From Myxococcus guangdongensis (GTDB taxonomy: Bacteria; Myxococcota; Myxococcia; Myxococcales; Myxococcaceae): a stretch of DNA of 64,000 nt. Location: the NCBI RefSeq assembly GCF_024198255.1, contig NZ_JAJVKW010000001.1, forward strand, positions 434,001-498,000, given 5' to 3'. Shown piece after piece: positions 46,053-54,154 of the stretch. A model generated the notes under the pieces. The model did no database searches, was not told where the DNA came from, and was given only the letters and a program-made list of their open reading frames with translations. The position numbers and the translations under genes are program-made. The number at the start of each line of letters is the position of its first letter. Positions within the stretch are counted from its first letter, which is position 1.

Positions 46053-46092
46053 ACGGGGCCGGCCTCCTCCGAGGCGGGCCCCGTTTCTTTTT
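46053..46092 (+). terminator. Intrinsic terminator/attenuator between rplY and pth
   Basis: Two stacked stems (ACGGGGCC/GGCCCCGT and GCCTC-CTCC-GAGGC) lead into TTTCTTTTT. The structure ends ten bases before the pth start and touches its ribosome site, so pth is probably expressed by partial read-through. Confidence 0.87.
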
Positions 46093-46102
46093 CGGAGCTC
46101 TC

Positions 46103-46678
46103 ATGAAGCTCATCTGCGGGCTGGGCAACCCGGGGCGCGAGTACGAGCGGCACCGGCACAACATCGGGTTCATGGTGGTGGAGGCGATGCTGTCGCGCGC
46201 CCGCGCCGAGCTGAACCAGGAGAAGTTCGCCGCCAAGGTGGGCCAGGGCACGCTCGCGGGCGAGCGCGTGCTCTTCGTGGAGCCCCAGACGTTCATGAAC
46301 CTGTCGGGCCGCTCGGTGGCCGAGGCGGCGCGGTTCTACAAGATTGCCCCCGAGGACGTGCTCGTCATCCACGACGAGCTGGACCTGCCCATGGGGCGGC
46401 TGCAGCTCAAGGCGGGCGGCGGCTCGGGGGGCCACAACGGGCTCAAGAGCATCGTCTCCAGCCTGGGTTCGGAGGCCTTCATCCGGCTGCGCTTCGGCAT
46501 CGACAAGCCGGAGGGCCCCAACGCCCGCGAGCGGGTGGCCGGCTACGTCCTGTCCAATTTCGACGACGGGGAGCGCCGCCAGTTGGAGGAGCTCATCCCC
46601 CGGGCGCTGGACGTGACGGAGTGCTGGGTGCGGGAGGGGCTGTCGGTGGCCATGAACCGGTTCAACCGGAAGGCCTGA
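46103..46678 (+). CDS. pth: Peptidyl-tRNA hydrolase
   Basis: A 191-residue enzyme that frees tRNAs from peptidyl-tRNA dropped off ribosomes. [18 protein letters not shown] carries Asn9 and catalytic His19, PQTFMNLSG holds the second Asn, and [11 protein letters not shown] the catalytic Asp; [12 protein letters not shown] is the product-binding loop. GGAG six bases before ATG 46103 fixes the start. It lies between rplY and the rpsF operon, a common arrangement. Confidence 0.97.
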   Translation: MKLICGLGNPGREYERHRHNIGFMVVEAMLSRARAELNQEKFAAKVGQGTLAGERVLFVEPQTFMNLSGRSVAEAARFYKIAPEDVLVIHDELDLPMGRLQLKAGGGSGGHNGLKSIVSSLGSEAFIRLRFGIDKPEGPNARERVAGYVLSNFDDGERRQLEELIPRALDVTECWVREGLSVAMNRFNRKA

Positions 46679-46715
46679 TCCTCCAGGGAAGCGGCCGGGC
46701 GGGCTTTCCGGGCGC

Positions 46716-46744
46716 TTGACTTGCCCTGGGGCCCCTCCTAGAAG
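46716..46744 (+). promoter_or_regulatory. Sigma-70 promoter of the rpsF-rpsR-rplI operon
   Basis: TTGACT (46716-46721), a 17-base spacer, then TAGAAG (46739-46744). The best housekeeping-type promoter in the window; it predicts a start near 46751 and a leader of about 180 bases. Confidence 0.72.
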
Positions 46745-46756
46745 GCCCGTTCGCTC

Positions 46757-46905
46757 GCTGGAGGCTGCTCCAGCGGGATGTTCTTTTCCAGCTTCCCGTG
46801 TTCTGCACGGGACGTAGCGCGGAGGTGACGGGCGCGCGGTTTCCCGTCCCCGGTGGTGGCCCTCGAGGCTGCTCGCCGTTTCCCCGCTCCTCGGATGGTC
46901 CGAGG
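46757..46905 (+). promoter_or_regulatory. Structured leader of the rpsF operon (candidate S6:S18 autoregulatory RNA)
   Basis: Three perfect hairpins lie in the 180-base leader: GCTGGAG/CTCCAGC (46757-46774), CCCGTG-TTCTG-CACGGG (46795-46811) and CCTCGGA-TGG-TCCGAGG (46889-46905). The last is just ahead of the ribosome site. rpsF leaders in many bacteria bind the bS6:bS18 complex for feedback control. The location fits that, but I cannot confirm the known binding motif by eye. Confidence 0.5.
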
Positions 46906-46933
46906 GGCACTCGACCCCAAGGGGAGAGAAAAC

Positions 46934-47410
46934 ATGGCAGAGACGCAGGCCGCCAAGCGGCTTCGTGAGTACGAGACCATCTTCCTGGTCAAGCCGGACC
47001 TGACGGACGACAACGTGGACAAGCTCAAGGAGCGCGTCCGTGGCATCGTCGACCGAGAGGGCGGCAAGGTCCTCCGCTTCACGGTGTGGGGCAAGAAGAA
47101 GACCCTGTTCCCCGTGGCCAAGCAGCCCCGCGCCATCTACGTGCACGCCAGCTACCTGGGCGGCTCGAAGCTGGTGGCGGAGATCGAGCGCAACCTGAAG
47201 AACCTGGATGAGGTCACCCGCTACATCTCCGTGAAGAAGGCGGATGAGGTGGACCCCGACACGCGCCCGGTCCTCGAGGACCTGAAGCTGGCTGGCGACG
47301 TGGAGGAGACGCGCCCTGGTGCTCCCGCCGACCGCGAAGGCGGCTTCCGCGGCGATGGCGCCGAAGAGGCCGGTGGCGAGTCGGAGGAGGAGTCGTCCGA
47401 GGAGGCCTGA
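46934..47410 (+). CDS. rpsF: 30S ribosomal protein bS6 with extended acidic tail
   Basis: A 158-residue bS6; the core (about 10-105, [21 protein letters not shown] ... [15 protein letters not shown]) is normal. From about residue 118 a 40-residue tail is strongly acidic ([16 protein letters not shown] at the end). In Escherichia coli a shorter bS6 tail is extended by glutamylation; here the acidity is genetically encoded. bS6 pairs with bS18 on the platform of the 30S subunit. GGGGAGAG precedes ATG 46934. First gene of the operon. Confidence 0.96.
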   Translation: MAETQAAKRLREYETIFLVKPDLTDDNVDKLKERVRGIVDREGGKVLRFTVWGKKKTLFPVAKQPRAIYVHASYLGGSKLVAEIERNLKNLDEVTRYISVKKADEVDPDTRPVLEDLKLAGDVEETRPGAPADREGGFRGDGAEEAGGESEEESSEEA

Positions 47411-47460
47411 GCGCCACCCGGGACATTCTCTAGGGCCCTATCCAGGAAACGAGAAATTTC

Positions 47461-47853
47461 ATGAGCAACGGTACGGACAGCAAGACGGGCGCGTCGTCGG
47501 GCGGCCGCAGTGGCGGCTTCGGCGGCGGTGGGCCGCGTGGTGATCGCGGCGGCGACCGCGGTGACCGTGGTGGCGACCGCGGTGATCGCGGCGGCGGCAT
47601 GGGTGGTGACGACGAGAAGCGCGGCGGTGGCCGTGGCTTCGGTCGCAAGAAGGTCTGCCGCTTCTGCGCGGAGAAGGACGCTTCGGTGGACTTCAAGGAC
47701 CAGGCGACGCTGAAGTACTTCGTCACCGAGCGCGGCAAGATCATCCCCCGCCGCATCTCCGGCAACTGCGCGAAGCACCAGCGTGAGGTGGCGACGGCCA
47801 TCAAGCGCGCCCGTGGCATCGCGCTGCTCCCCTACAACGCGGTGGTCGGCTGA
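47461..47853 (+). CDS. rpsR: 30S ribosomal protein bS18 with N-terminal RGG/GDR-rich extension
   Basis: A 130-residue bS18. The C-terminal 70 residues are the conserved core ([42 protein letters not shown]) with a CxxC plus Cys cluster. The first 60 residues are a Gly/Arg/Asp-rich extension with repeated GDRGGDRG units, unlike the usual 75-residue protein. RGG-like segments typically contact RNA. It faces an unusually acidic bS6 tail encoded by the gene before it. The start has an AGGAAACGAG purine tract. Confidence 0.95.
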   Translation: MSNGTDSKTGASSGGRSGGFGGGGPRGDRGGDRGDRGGDRGDRGGGMGGDDEKRGGGRGFGRKKVCRFCAEKDASVDFKDQATLKYFVTERGKIIPRRISGNCAKHQREVATAIKRARGIALLPYNAVVG

Positions 47854-47879
47854 GCGCCGGTCCGCACAGGAGACTGAAC

Positions 47880-48323
47880 ATGAAGGTCATTCTGCGTGAG
47901 GACATCGAGAACCTCGGCAAGTCCGGGGAGCTCGTCACCGTGAAGGACGGCTTCGGCCGCAACTACCTCCTGCCGCGCAAGAAGGCGGTTCTGGCCAGCG
48001 AGCAGAACCTCCGTCAGCTCGAGCACGAGAAGGCGGTCATCACCGCCCGCAACGCCAAGCTGAAGGGCGCCGCGGAGGAGCAGGCGAAGAAGGTCGGCTC
48101 CATCAAGGTCACCATCAAGCGCAAGGTCGGCGAGCAGGACAAGCTGTTCGGCTCCGTCACGACGCTGGACATCGCCGAGGCCGTGGCGGCCCAGGGCCAG
48201 ACGGTGGACCGTCGCGCCATCCACCTGCCCGAGCCCATCAAGACGCTCGGCAGCTACGAGGTGGAGCTGCGCCTGCACCGCGAGGTGACGGCGAAGATCA
48301 AGGTCGAGGTCGCCGCCGAGTAA
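47880..48323 (+). CDS. rplI: 50S ribosomal protein bL9
   Basis: A 147-residue bL9 with the standard N-terminal RNA-binding domain ([32 protein letters not shown]), a long connecting helix and the C-terminal domain ([29 protein letters not shown]). It starts after a 26-bp gap from rpsR with GGAG upstream. Third gene of the operon; a strong terminator follows. Confidence 0.97.
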   Translation: MKVILREDIENLGKSGELVTVKDGFGRNYLLPRKKAVLASEQNLRQLEHEKAVITARNAKLKGAAEEQAKKVGSIKVTIKRKVGEQDKLFGSVTTLDIAEAVAAQGQTVDRRAIHLPEPIKTLGSYEVELRLHREVTAKIKVEVAAE

Positions 48324-48352
48324 CGGCGCGTCGCCTTCACCCACGTCGCATC

Positions 48353-48393
48353 GAAGAGGCCGTCCGGGGCAACCCGGGCGGCCTCTTCATTTT
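48353..48393 (+). terminator. Intrinsic terminator of the rpsF-rpsR-rplI operon
   Basis: A 10-bp stem GAAGAGGCCG/CGGCCTCTTC, extended by an inner GC-rich stem around GGGGCAACCC, is followed by ATTTT, 30 bases after the rplI stop. Confidence 0.83.
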
Positions 48394-48499
48394 CCGCCCC
48401 TCCCCTGTCCGGCTGGCGCCGTCGCCGGTCCGTCCCACGACAGACGCATGGAGGGGTCAGCGAAGGGTGCGTATCCCGGTGGGGACAGGAGGCTCGCCC

Positions 48500-49672
48500 A
48501 TGAGCACGCCCACACCGACGACATCCCCCGAAGCCCATCACCCGGACCTGGACTGGCTGCGCGTCGTCGCCATCCTCGTGCTGCACCTGTACCACTCGGG
48601 GATGATGTTCAACACGTGGGACTGGCACGTGAAGTCGCCGGTCGCCTTGCCCGGGTTGGAGCCGACGATGGAGGTGCTCCACCTGGTGCGCATGCCGCTG
48701 TTGATGGTCATCTCGGGCATCGGCACGGCGCTGGCGCTGCGGCGGCGCTCCACGGGGGCCTTCGCGGCGGACCGGGTGCGGCGGCTCCTGGTGCCGGTGC
48801 TCTTCGGGATGCTCGTCGTCGTCCCGCCGCAAATCTATGTGGAGCGCGTGCTCCAGGGGCAGTTCCAGGGGAGCTACGCGGACTTCTACCCCTCCGTGCT
48901 CCAGTTCGTGCCCTACCCTCGCGGCGGCAGCCTGAGCTGGCATCACCTCTGGTTTGTCGTCTACCTCTTCGTCTACTGCATGCTGGCGCTGCCGTTGTTC
49001 GCCTGGCTGGGCAGCGCTCGTGCCCGCGCGTGGGTGGAGCGGGTGGAGGCGTGGCTGTGCCGGGGACTGAACGTGCTGTGGCTGGCCGCGCCACTGGCGC
49101 TCAACGACGTGCTGCTGCACGGGCATCCGGTGACGCACGGCCTGTTCGATGATCCGTTGAACTTCGGCCACTACGGACTGCTGTTCCTCGTGGGCCACGT
49201 GATGGGGCGGACGCCGCGCCTGTGGGACGTGCTGGTGGAGCGCAGGTGGGCGCTGCTCGGACTCTGGGCGCTGGTCTTCGCGGTGATGGCGCCACCGAAC
49301 GAGTACCCGCTCATCCCGGAGACGCTGGGGCGGGTGGCCTTTCAGTGGCTGTTCATCCTGACGGCGCTGGGCTGGGCGCGGCGCGCCATCACCACGTCAC
49401 GCCCGTGGCTGCGTCACGCCCAGGAGCTCTCCTACCCGTTCTACATCGTCCACCAGACGGTCATCATCGTGGTCGGCTTCGCGCTCCTGCGGCTGCCGGT
49501 GGGGCCGTGGACGCTGTTCGGCTGCGTCCTCGCGGTGTCCTTCCTGCTCTCCTGGGGCTTGAGCGAGGGAATCGCTCGCCTGCCCTGGCTGAGACCGCTC
49601 TTCGGGCTGAAGGCCCGTTCGTCACACCGGGCGCACGCGCTGAAGGCGGCGGCTCCGGGGCATACTGCGTGA
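48500..49672 (+). CDS. Acyltransferase-3 family membrane protein
   Basis: A 390-residue protein with about ten membrane helices. LDWLRVVAILVLHLYHSGM near the N-terminus is the family motif (D-x-L-R-x-x-A-I plus the catalytic-region His). MPLLMVISGIGTALALRRR forms the second helix and FYIVHQTVIIVVGF the last conserved segment. Such proteins transfer acyl groups to sugars or glycans at the inner membrane (O-antigen, peptidoglycan or OpgC-like glucans). AGGAGG precedes ATG 48500. It ends 10 bp before a LytS-type kinase gene, so the three genes may form one operon. Confidence 0.9.
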   Translation: MSTPTPTTSPEAHHPDLDWLRVVAILVLHLYHSGMMFNTWDWHVKSPVALPGLEPTMEVLHLVRMPLLMVISGIGTALALRRRSTGAFAADRVRRLLVPVLFGMLVVVPPQIYVERVLQGQFQGSYADFYPSVLQFVPYPRGGSLSWHHLWFVVYLFVYCMLALPLFAWLGSARARAWVERVEAWLCRGLNVLWLAAPLALNDVLLHGHPVTHGLFDDPLNFGHYGLLFLVGHVMGRTPRLWDVLVERRWALLGLWALVFAVMAPPNEYPLIPETLGRVAFQWLFILTALGWARRAITTSRPWLRHAQELSYPFYIVHQTVIIVVGFALLRLPVGPWTLFGCVLAVSFLLSWGLSEGIARLPWLRPLFGLKARSSHRAHALKAAAPGHTA

Positions 49673-49682
49673 CGAGGACCTC

Positions 49683-50801
49683 ATGGACGCCCCCACCCTC
49701 ATGAAGCCCACCTGGCGTTGGCCGCGCCTGCGTGTCCGTCCGGTGCTCGTGACGCTGGGTATCAGCCTGCTCATCGGCCTGTCGTATGGCACCGCGGTGC
49801 GGCTGGACCAGTTGGCCAATGGGCTCACGTCGTTGCCCGCGTCGCGGGCCTACCTGTGGGAAATCACCGGAGCGCTCTCCGGCTGGCTGGCTGCGCCCAT
49901 CATCCTGTTCGCGGCGATCAACGCGCCCACGCCGCGCGCCTCGGGATGGGGCCGCTTCGTGGGGCTGCACGCGGTGTGCTTCGCGCTCTACACGACGGCG
50001 CACATCCTCTTCATGATGGCCTCGCGCCACCCGCTCTACGTGCTGTTCGGCTGGGGGAGGTACGAGTACGGACCGCTGGGTTTCCGGCTGCCCATGGAGG
50101 TGGTGAAGGACGTGCTCGTCTACGGACTGACGGCGGGCTTCGTCATCCTGCTGGCCGCGTGGCGGAGGCGGCAGGCGCGGGCCCTGCGCGCGGCGGAGCT
50201 GGAGGGCGAGCTGCGGGCCGCGCAACTGCAGTCCCTCACCGGCCAGCTCCATCCGCACTTCCTCTTCAACTCGCTGCACACCATCAGCTCCGTCATGTAC
50301 GAGGACCTGGCGCGCACGGACCGGCTGCTGAGCGATTTGGGGCAGCTCTTGCGCGCGAGCCTGGAGCGGGCCGAGCCCACGTGGACGCTGGCGGAGGAGC
50401 GGGCCCATGCGCAGCGCTTCATCGCGCTGTTGTCCGCGCGCTTCGGGGACCGGTTGAGGGTGGATTGGAACGTGGCGCCGGGCCTGGACTCGGCGCGGGT
50501 CCCCTGCTTCGCCTTGCAGACGCTGGTGGAGAACGCCGTGAAGCACAACCAGGACCGCCGCGAGCCGCTGGAGGTCCGCATCCGCGCTCGCGAGAGCGGC
50601 GGTGATTGGCGCCTGGAGGTGGAGGACACCGGGCGGGGCTTCGGCGAGAGCTCGCCGGCCTCGGGACCAGGCGTGGGGCTCTCGCACCTGGAGCAGGTCC
50701 TGTCGCTGCTGCACGACGGGCGGGCCCGACTGGAGCGGGGACGAGGGCCCGAGGGCGGCGCTCGCGTGGCGCTCACGCTGCCTCGGAGCGGCCTGCCATG
50801 A
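49683..50801 (+). CDS. LytS/YehU-type sensor histidine kinase
   Basis: A 372-residue membrane kinase. Four N-terminal membrane helices (about 22-42, 60-80, 95-115 and 135-160) lead into the His_kinase domain with phospho-accepting His in QLHPHFLFNSLHTI. The ATPase N-box is LQTLVENAVKHNQ and the G-boxes are VEDTGRGFGE and GVGLSHLEQVL. No separate periplasmic sensor is present, so the membrane domain itself probably senses. Its partner is the LytTR regulator encoded 106 bp downstream. Confidence 0.94.
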   Translation: MDAPTLMKPTWRWPRLRVRPVLVTLGISLLIGLSYGTAVRLDQLANGLTSLPASRAYLWEITGALSGWLAAPIILFAAINAPTPRASGWGRFVGLHAVCFALYTTAHILFMMASRHPLYVLFGWGRYEYGPLGFRLPMEVVKDVLVYGLTAGFVILLAAWRRRQARALRAAELEGELRAAQLQSLTGQLHPHFLFNSLHTISSVMYEDLARTDRLLSDLGQLLRASLERAEPTWTLAEERAHAQRFIALLSARFGDRLRVDWNVAPGLDSARVPCFALQTLVENAVKHNQDRREPLEVRIRARESGGDWRLEVEDTGRGFGESSPASGPGVGLSHLEQVLSLLHDGRARLERGRGPEGGARVALTLPRSGLP

Positions 50802-50907
50802 CGACGCGCATGGGTCGTCGACGAGGCGCCTGTTTCCACGATGCGAGGGGGTCGTCGCGCGGCATGCCGACAGTCCACGCGCGGATGAAGGAACGGAGCC
50901 TCACGCC

Positions 50908-51678
50908 ATGACGACCTTCCGCCTGCTCGTGGTCGATGACGAGGCCCCCGCTCGCGCGAAGGTGAAGCGCCTGCTTGAGCACGAGTCGCGCTTCACGCTC
51001 GTGGGCGAAGCGGAGGATGGAACCCAGGCCTTGGAGCGCATCGAGGCGCTCCGGCCGGACCTCGTCGTGCTCGACGTGCAGATGCCGGGGCTGACGGGCT
51101 TCGAGGTGCTAGAGGCGCTCGGCGCGGAGTCAGGCCCCGCCGTAATCTTCTCCACGGCCTATGACGGCTTCGCGCTCCGGGCCTTCGAGGCGCACGCGGT
51201 GGACTACCTGCTCAAGCCCTACGACGGCGAGCGCTTCACCCGCGCGCTGGACAAGGCCCACGCCCAGCTCGTCGGAGGCGGCGCCGAGGCGGAGCGTCTG
51301 CAGGCGCTGCTGCGCGAGGTGACCACCGCGACGCCCCGGCGCACGTTGGAGCGGCTGGTGGTGAAGTCCGGCGAGGCCTGGGTGCCGCTGCGCCTGGAGG
51401 AGGTGTGGCGCCTGTCCTCCGAGGACAAGTACGTGCGCGTCCACACGGCGAATGGCGAGCACCTGGTCCGCCAGAGCCTCCGCTCCCTGGAGGAGCGCCT
51501 GGACCCGGAGCGCTTCGTGCGCATCCACCGGGGCGACATCATCAACCTGGACGCCGTGGCCCGGCTGGAGCCCTGGACCCACGGCGACGGCATCCTCGTG
51601 CTGAAGAACGGCACGACGGTGGTCCTCAGCCGCACGTGGCGTGAAGCGTTCCTGCGCCGCTGGGGCTTCGAGGGATGA
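50908..51678 (+). CDS. LytTR-family response regulator
   Basis: A 256-residue regulator. Receiver (1-125): Asp10/Asp11, phospho-acceptor Asp56 (VVLDVQMPG) and Lys in LLKPYD. The LytTR DNA-binding domain (about 150-255) is marked by WRLSSEDKYVRVHT and FVRIHRGDIINLDAV. Paired with the LytS-like kinase upstream; targets are likely to include envelope genes, perhaps the acyltransferase. The 106-bp gap to the kinase gene contains no other gene. Confidence 0.95.
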   Translation: MTTFRLLVVDDEAPARAKVKRLLEHESRFTLVGEAEDGTQALERIEALRPDLVVLDVQMPGLTGFEVLEALGAESGPAVIFSTAYDGFALRAFEAHAVDYLLKPYDGERFTRALDKAHAQLVGGGAEAERLQALLREVTTATPRRTLERLVVKSGEAWVPLRLEEVWRLSSEDKYVRVHTANGEHLVRQSLRSLEERLDPERFVRIHRGDIINLDAVARLEPWTHGDGILVLKNGTTVVLSRTWREAFLRRWGFEG

Positions 51679-51778
51679 CGTGGTGGGGTGGAGGACGCCT
51701 TCAGCCCACCCGTTGCTACAGGTCTGTGGCGGAAAAATAGGGGGATGTCAGAGCCGCCTGTAGAGTGGACGGGCAGCC

Positions 51779-53149
51779 ATGGAGAACTCCCTCGACGTCA
51801 GAGACGGGCGAAAGGTCCACGAGGACCTCGCCGCCGAGCGCGCGGTCCTAGGGTCCGTGCTCGCGGACAACTCACTCATCTCCGCGGTGGGCGAAGTCGT
51901 CCACACGGACGATTTCTCCAGCCCGGCGCACGCCCAGATTTTCGCGGCGATGCTCCGCCTGGACGGCCAGAGCAAGCAGGTCGACCACCTGACGCTGGCC
52001 GAGGAGCTGAAGGTCCTCGGGCAGCTCGTCGCCGTGGGCGGCCCCGCGTACCTGATGCGGCTGGACCAGGTCGTCCCGCTGGCCTCCAACGCGGTCCAGT
52101 ACGCGAACATCGTCAAGGACCAGGCGCTGCGGCGCCGGCTCGCGAACGTGGGCCGGGAGATTCAGGAGCTCGCCAGCCAGGAGACGGGCGAGCTGGAGGT
52201 GCTGCTCGACGAGGCCGAGCGCAAGGTGTTCCTCCTCGCGGAGAAGAAGCGCGAGGGAGATTTGCGTCCGGTCAGCGAGCTGATGGAGCACACGCTCGAC
52301 CTGCTCGACAAGATGAAGACGGCGGCGACGGGCATCACGGGCCTGTCCACCGGCTACATCGACCTGGACAACCAGCTCACGGGCCTGCACGCCGGCGAGC
52401 TCATCATCCTCGCGGCCCGTCCGGGTGTCGGCAAGACGTCGTTCGCCATGAACATGGCGGTGCACGCGGCGCTCAAGGAGAACAAGGCCGTCGGCATCTT
52501 CAGCCTGGAAATGCCCGCCGACCAGCTGCTCATGCGTCTGCTCGCGTCCACCGCGCGCGTGGACATGAAGAAGCTGCGTGGCGGCCGGCTCTCTCCGCAC
52601 GACGAGGAGAAGTTCCAGGAGATGGCGGGCGCGCTCTACAACGCACCCATCTACATCGACGACTCCGGTGGTCTGTCGCCGTTCGACTTGCGCGCGAAGG
52701 CGCGGCGCGTGAAGCAGAAGGACCCGCGCCTGTCGCTCCTCATCATCGACTACCTCCAGCTCATGCATCAGAAGGGCAAGGTGGAGAGCCGTCAGTTGGA
52801 GGTCGCCGAAATCTCCCGCGCGCTCAAGCAGCTGGCCAAGGAGCTGGAGGTGCCCATCATCGCCCTCAGTCAGCTCAGCCGTAAGGTCGAGGAACGCAAG
52901 GGCGGCAAGCCCATGCTGTCGGACCTTCGTGAGTCCGGCTCCATCGAGCAGGACGCCGACGTGGTGATGTTCATCCACCGTGAAGAGATGGAGGAAGGCG
53001 GAGAGGCGCCGCCTCCTTCGACGGGAGCCACCACCGTCATCCCAGTCGAGCTCATCGTCGCCAAGCAGCGCAACGGCCCCATCGGTGAAATCCCGCTGGT
53101 GTTCCTCGCCGAGTACACCCGCTTCGAGAGCCGCAGCCGCGGCGAGTAG
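51779..53149 (+). CDS. dnaB: Replicative DNA helicase DnaB
   Basis: A 456-residue hexameric helicase that unwinds the replication fork. N-terminal domain (about 12-115, LAAERAVLGSVLAD), linker, then a RecA-like motor with Walker A ARPGVGKTS (213-221), Walker B LLIIDYLQLM, the ALSQLSR motif and DLRESGSIEQDADVV. No intein. In many genomes dnaB follows rplI directly; here three envelope and signalling genes intervene. No good ribosome site precedes ATG 51779. Confidence 0.97.
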   Translation: MENSLDVRDGRKVHEDLAAERAVLGSVLADNSLISAVGEVVHTDDFSSPAHAQIFAAMLRLDGQSKQVDHLTLAEELKVLGQLVAVGGPAYLMRLDQVVPLASNAVQYANIVKDQALRRRLANVGREIQELASQETGELEVLLDEAERKVFLLAEKKREGDLRPVSELMEHTLDLLDKMKTAATGITGLSTGYIDLDNQLTGLHAGELIILAARPGVGKTSFAMNMAVHAALKENKAVGIFSLEMPADQLLMRLLASTARVDMKKLRGGRLSPHDEEKFQEMAGALYNAPIYIDDSGGLSPFDLRAKARRVKQKDPRLSLLIIDYLQLMHQKGKVESRQLEVAEISRALKQLAKELEVPIIALSQLSRKVEERKGGKPMLSDLRESGSIEQDADVVMFIHREEMEEGGEAPPPSTGATTVIPVELIVAKQRNGPIGEIPLVFLAEYTRFESRSRGE

Positions 53150-53219
53150 GCACGCCGCCCGGTCCTCGGGTGGAGCGTTCTCACGGCGGCGCATGGCACC
53201 CGCGGGACTCGGCGCCGGA

Positions 53220-53344
53220 GCACGAGCCTCGCGACCAGTGAGTGGTTGCTGCCCTCCCGGGCTGCGCACCGAGGCTGGTGTAGGCCTGCTGCGCGCACCT
53301 GCTCGCAGCCCGTCTCCAGAGCGGCGCCTCCGCACGAGCCTCGC
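53220..53344 (+). repeat. Two copies of a 13-bp direct repeat in the dnaB-thiD gap
   Basis: GCACGAGCCTCGC occurs at 53220-53232 and 53332-53344 in the 264-bp convergent intergenic region. Nothing else is recognisable there: no gene, no good terminator. Confidence 0.4.
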
Positions 53345-53413
53345 TGCCAAGGAGTGCGAGATGGCGGCCTGGGCCGCCAAGCACCGGAGTCGCCGCGGGC
53401 CCGCGGAGCGCGC

Positions 53414-54154
53414 CTATTCGCGGCCCGTCTTGAGATACCGGACCACCAGCCGCCGGGCGGTGCGCGTGGCCTCGTCGAGCGGTTTTCCCCGCCCCAGCTC
53501 CGTCGCCAGCGCCGACGCCAGCCGGCACCCCGTCCCGCGCTTCTCCGGGGAGCGCGCGAGCCGCGGGCCTCGCACCTCGAGCACCCCGTCGGGCGTGGCC
53601 AGCACATCGGCGAGCGCCCCCGTGTCGGGCAGGTGCCCGCCCTTCACCAGCACCGCGCCGAAGCCATGCGACAGCAGCTCCGTCGCCGCCGCGCGCGCGC
53701 CCTCCACGTCCTCCGGCACGGGCCGCGACAGGAGCCACCCCGCCTCATCGAGGTTCGGCGTGAGCACCACGCGCGGCCCCGCGAGCGACAGGTAGCGCCG
53801 CGCGGACAGGCGCGACAGCCGCTGTCCTCGCGACGTGAAGACCACCGGGTCCACCACCCACCACGCCTTCGCGCTCTTCAAGGCGCGGCTCGCGGCCTCC
53901 AGCTGCGGCAGTCCCGGCACCATCCCCCACTTCACCGCGTGCACGTCACCCAGCTCGCGCGCGGCGGTGAGCTGCGCGGTCACCACGCGCGGAGGCGACG
54001 CCGTCCAGCAGAACGTCTGCCGGCCCTGCGCCGTCTGCGCCAGCGGCACCGCCACGGGCTGCCCTCCCAGCGCGCGCACCGCGGCCACGTCCGCCAGCAA
54101 CCCCGCCCTCCCCGTCGGCTCCAACCCCGCGAGCAGCACCACCCTCGGGCTCAT
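53414..54154 (-). CDS. thiD: Phosphomethylpyrimidine kinase-like protein (ThiD family, divergent)
   Basis: A 246-residue ribokinase-fold protein. The C-terminal signatures of ThiD are clear: VLVKGGHLPDTGALADVL and the anion hole RGTGCRLASALA. The N-terminal substrate loop is altered, LAGLEPTGRAGLLADVAAVRALGG where typical ThiD has IAGSDSSGGAGIQADLKTF. It should phosphorylate hydroxymethylpyrimidine (phosphate) for thiamine synthesis, in keeping with thiE in the same operon. ATG overlaps the preceding stop (ATGA). The changed loop leaves substrate preference open. Confidence 0.82.
   Translation of the reverse strand: MSPRVVLLAGLEPTGRAGLLADVAAVRALGGQPVAVPLAQTAQGRQTFCWTASPPRVVTAQLTAARELGDVHAVKWGMVPGLPQLEAASRALKSAKAWWVVDPVVFTSRGQRLSRLSARRYLSLAGPRVVLTPNLDEAGWLLSRPVPEDVEGARAAATELLSHGFGAVLVKGGHLPDTGALADVLATPDGVLEVRGPRLARSPEKRGTGCRLASALATELGRGKPLDEATRTARRLVVRYLKTGRE

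Noticed and set aside
53150..53413. Mobile-element remnant in the dnaB-thiD gap
   Set aside because: Only a 13-bp direct repeat is visible; no terminal inverted repeats, transposase remnant or target duplication.
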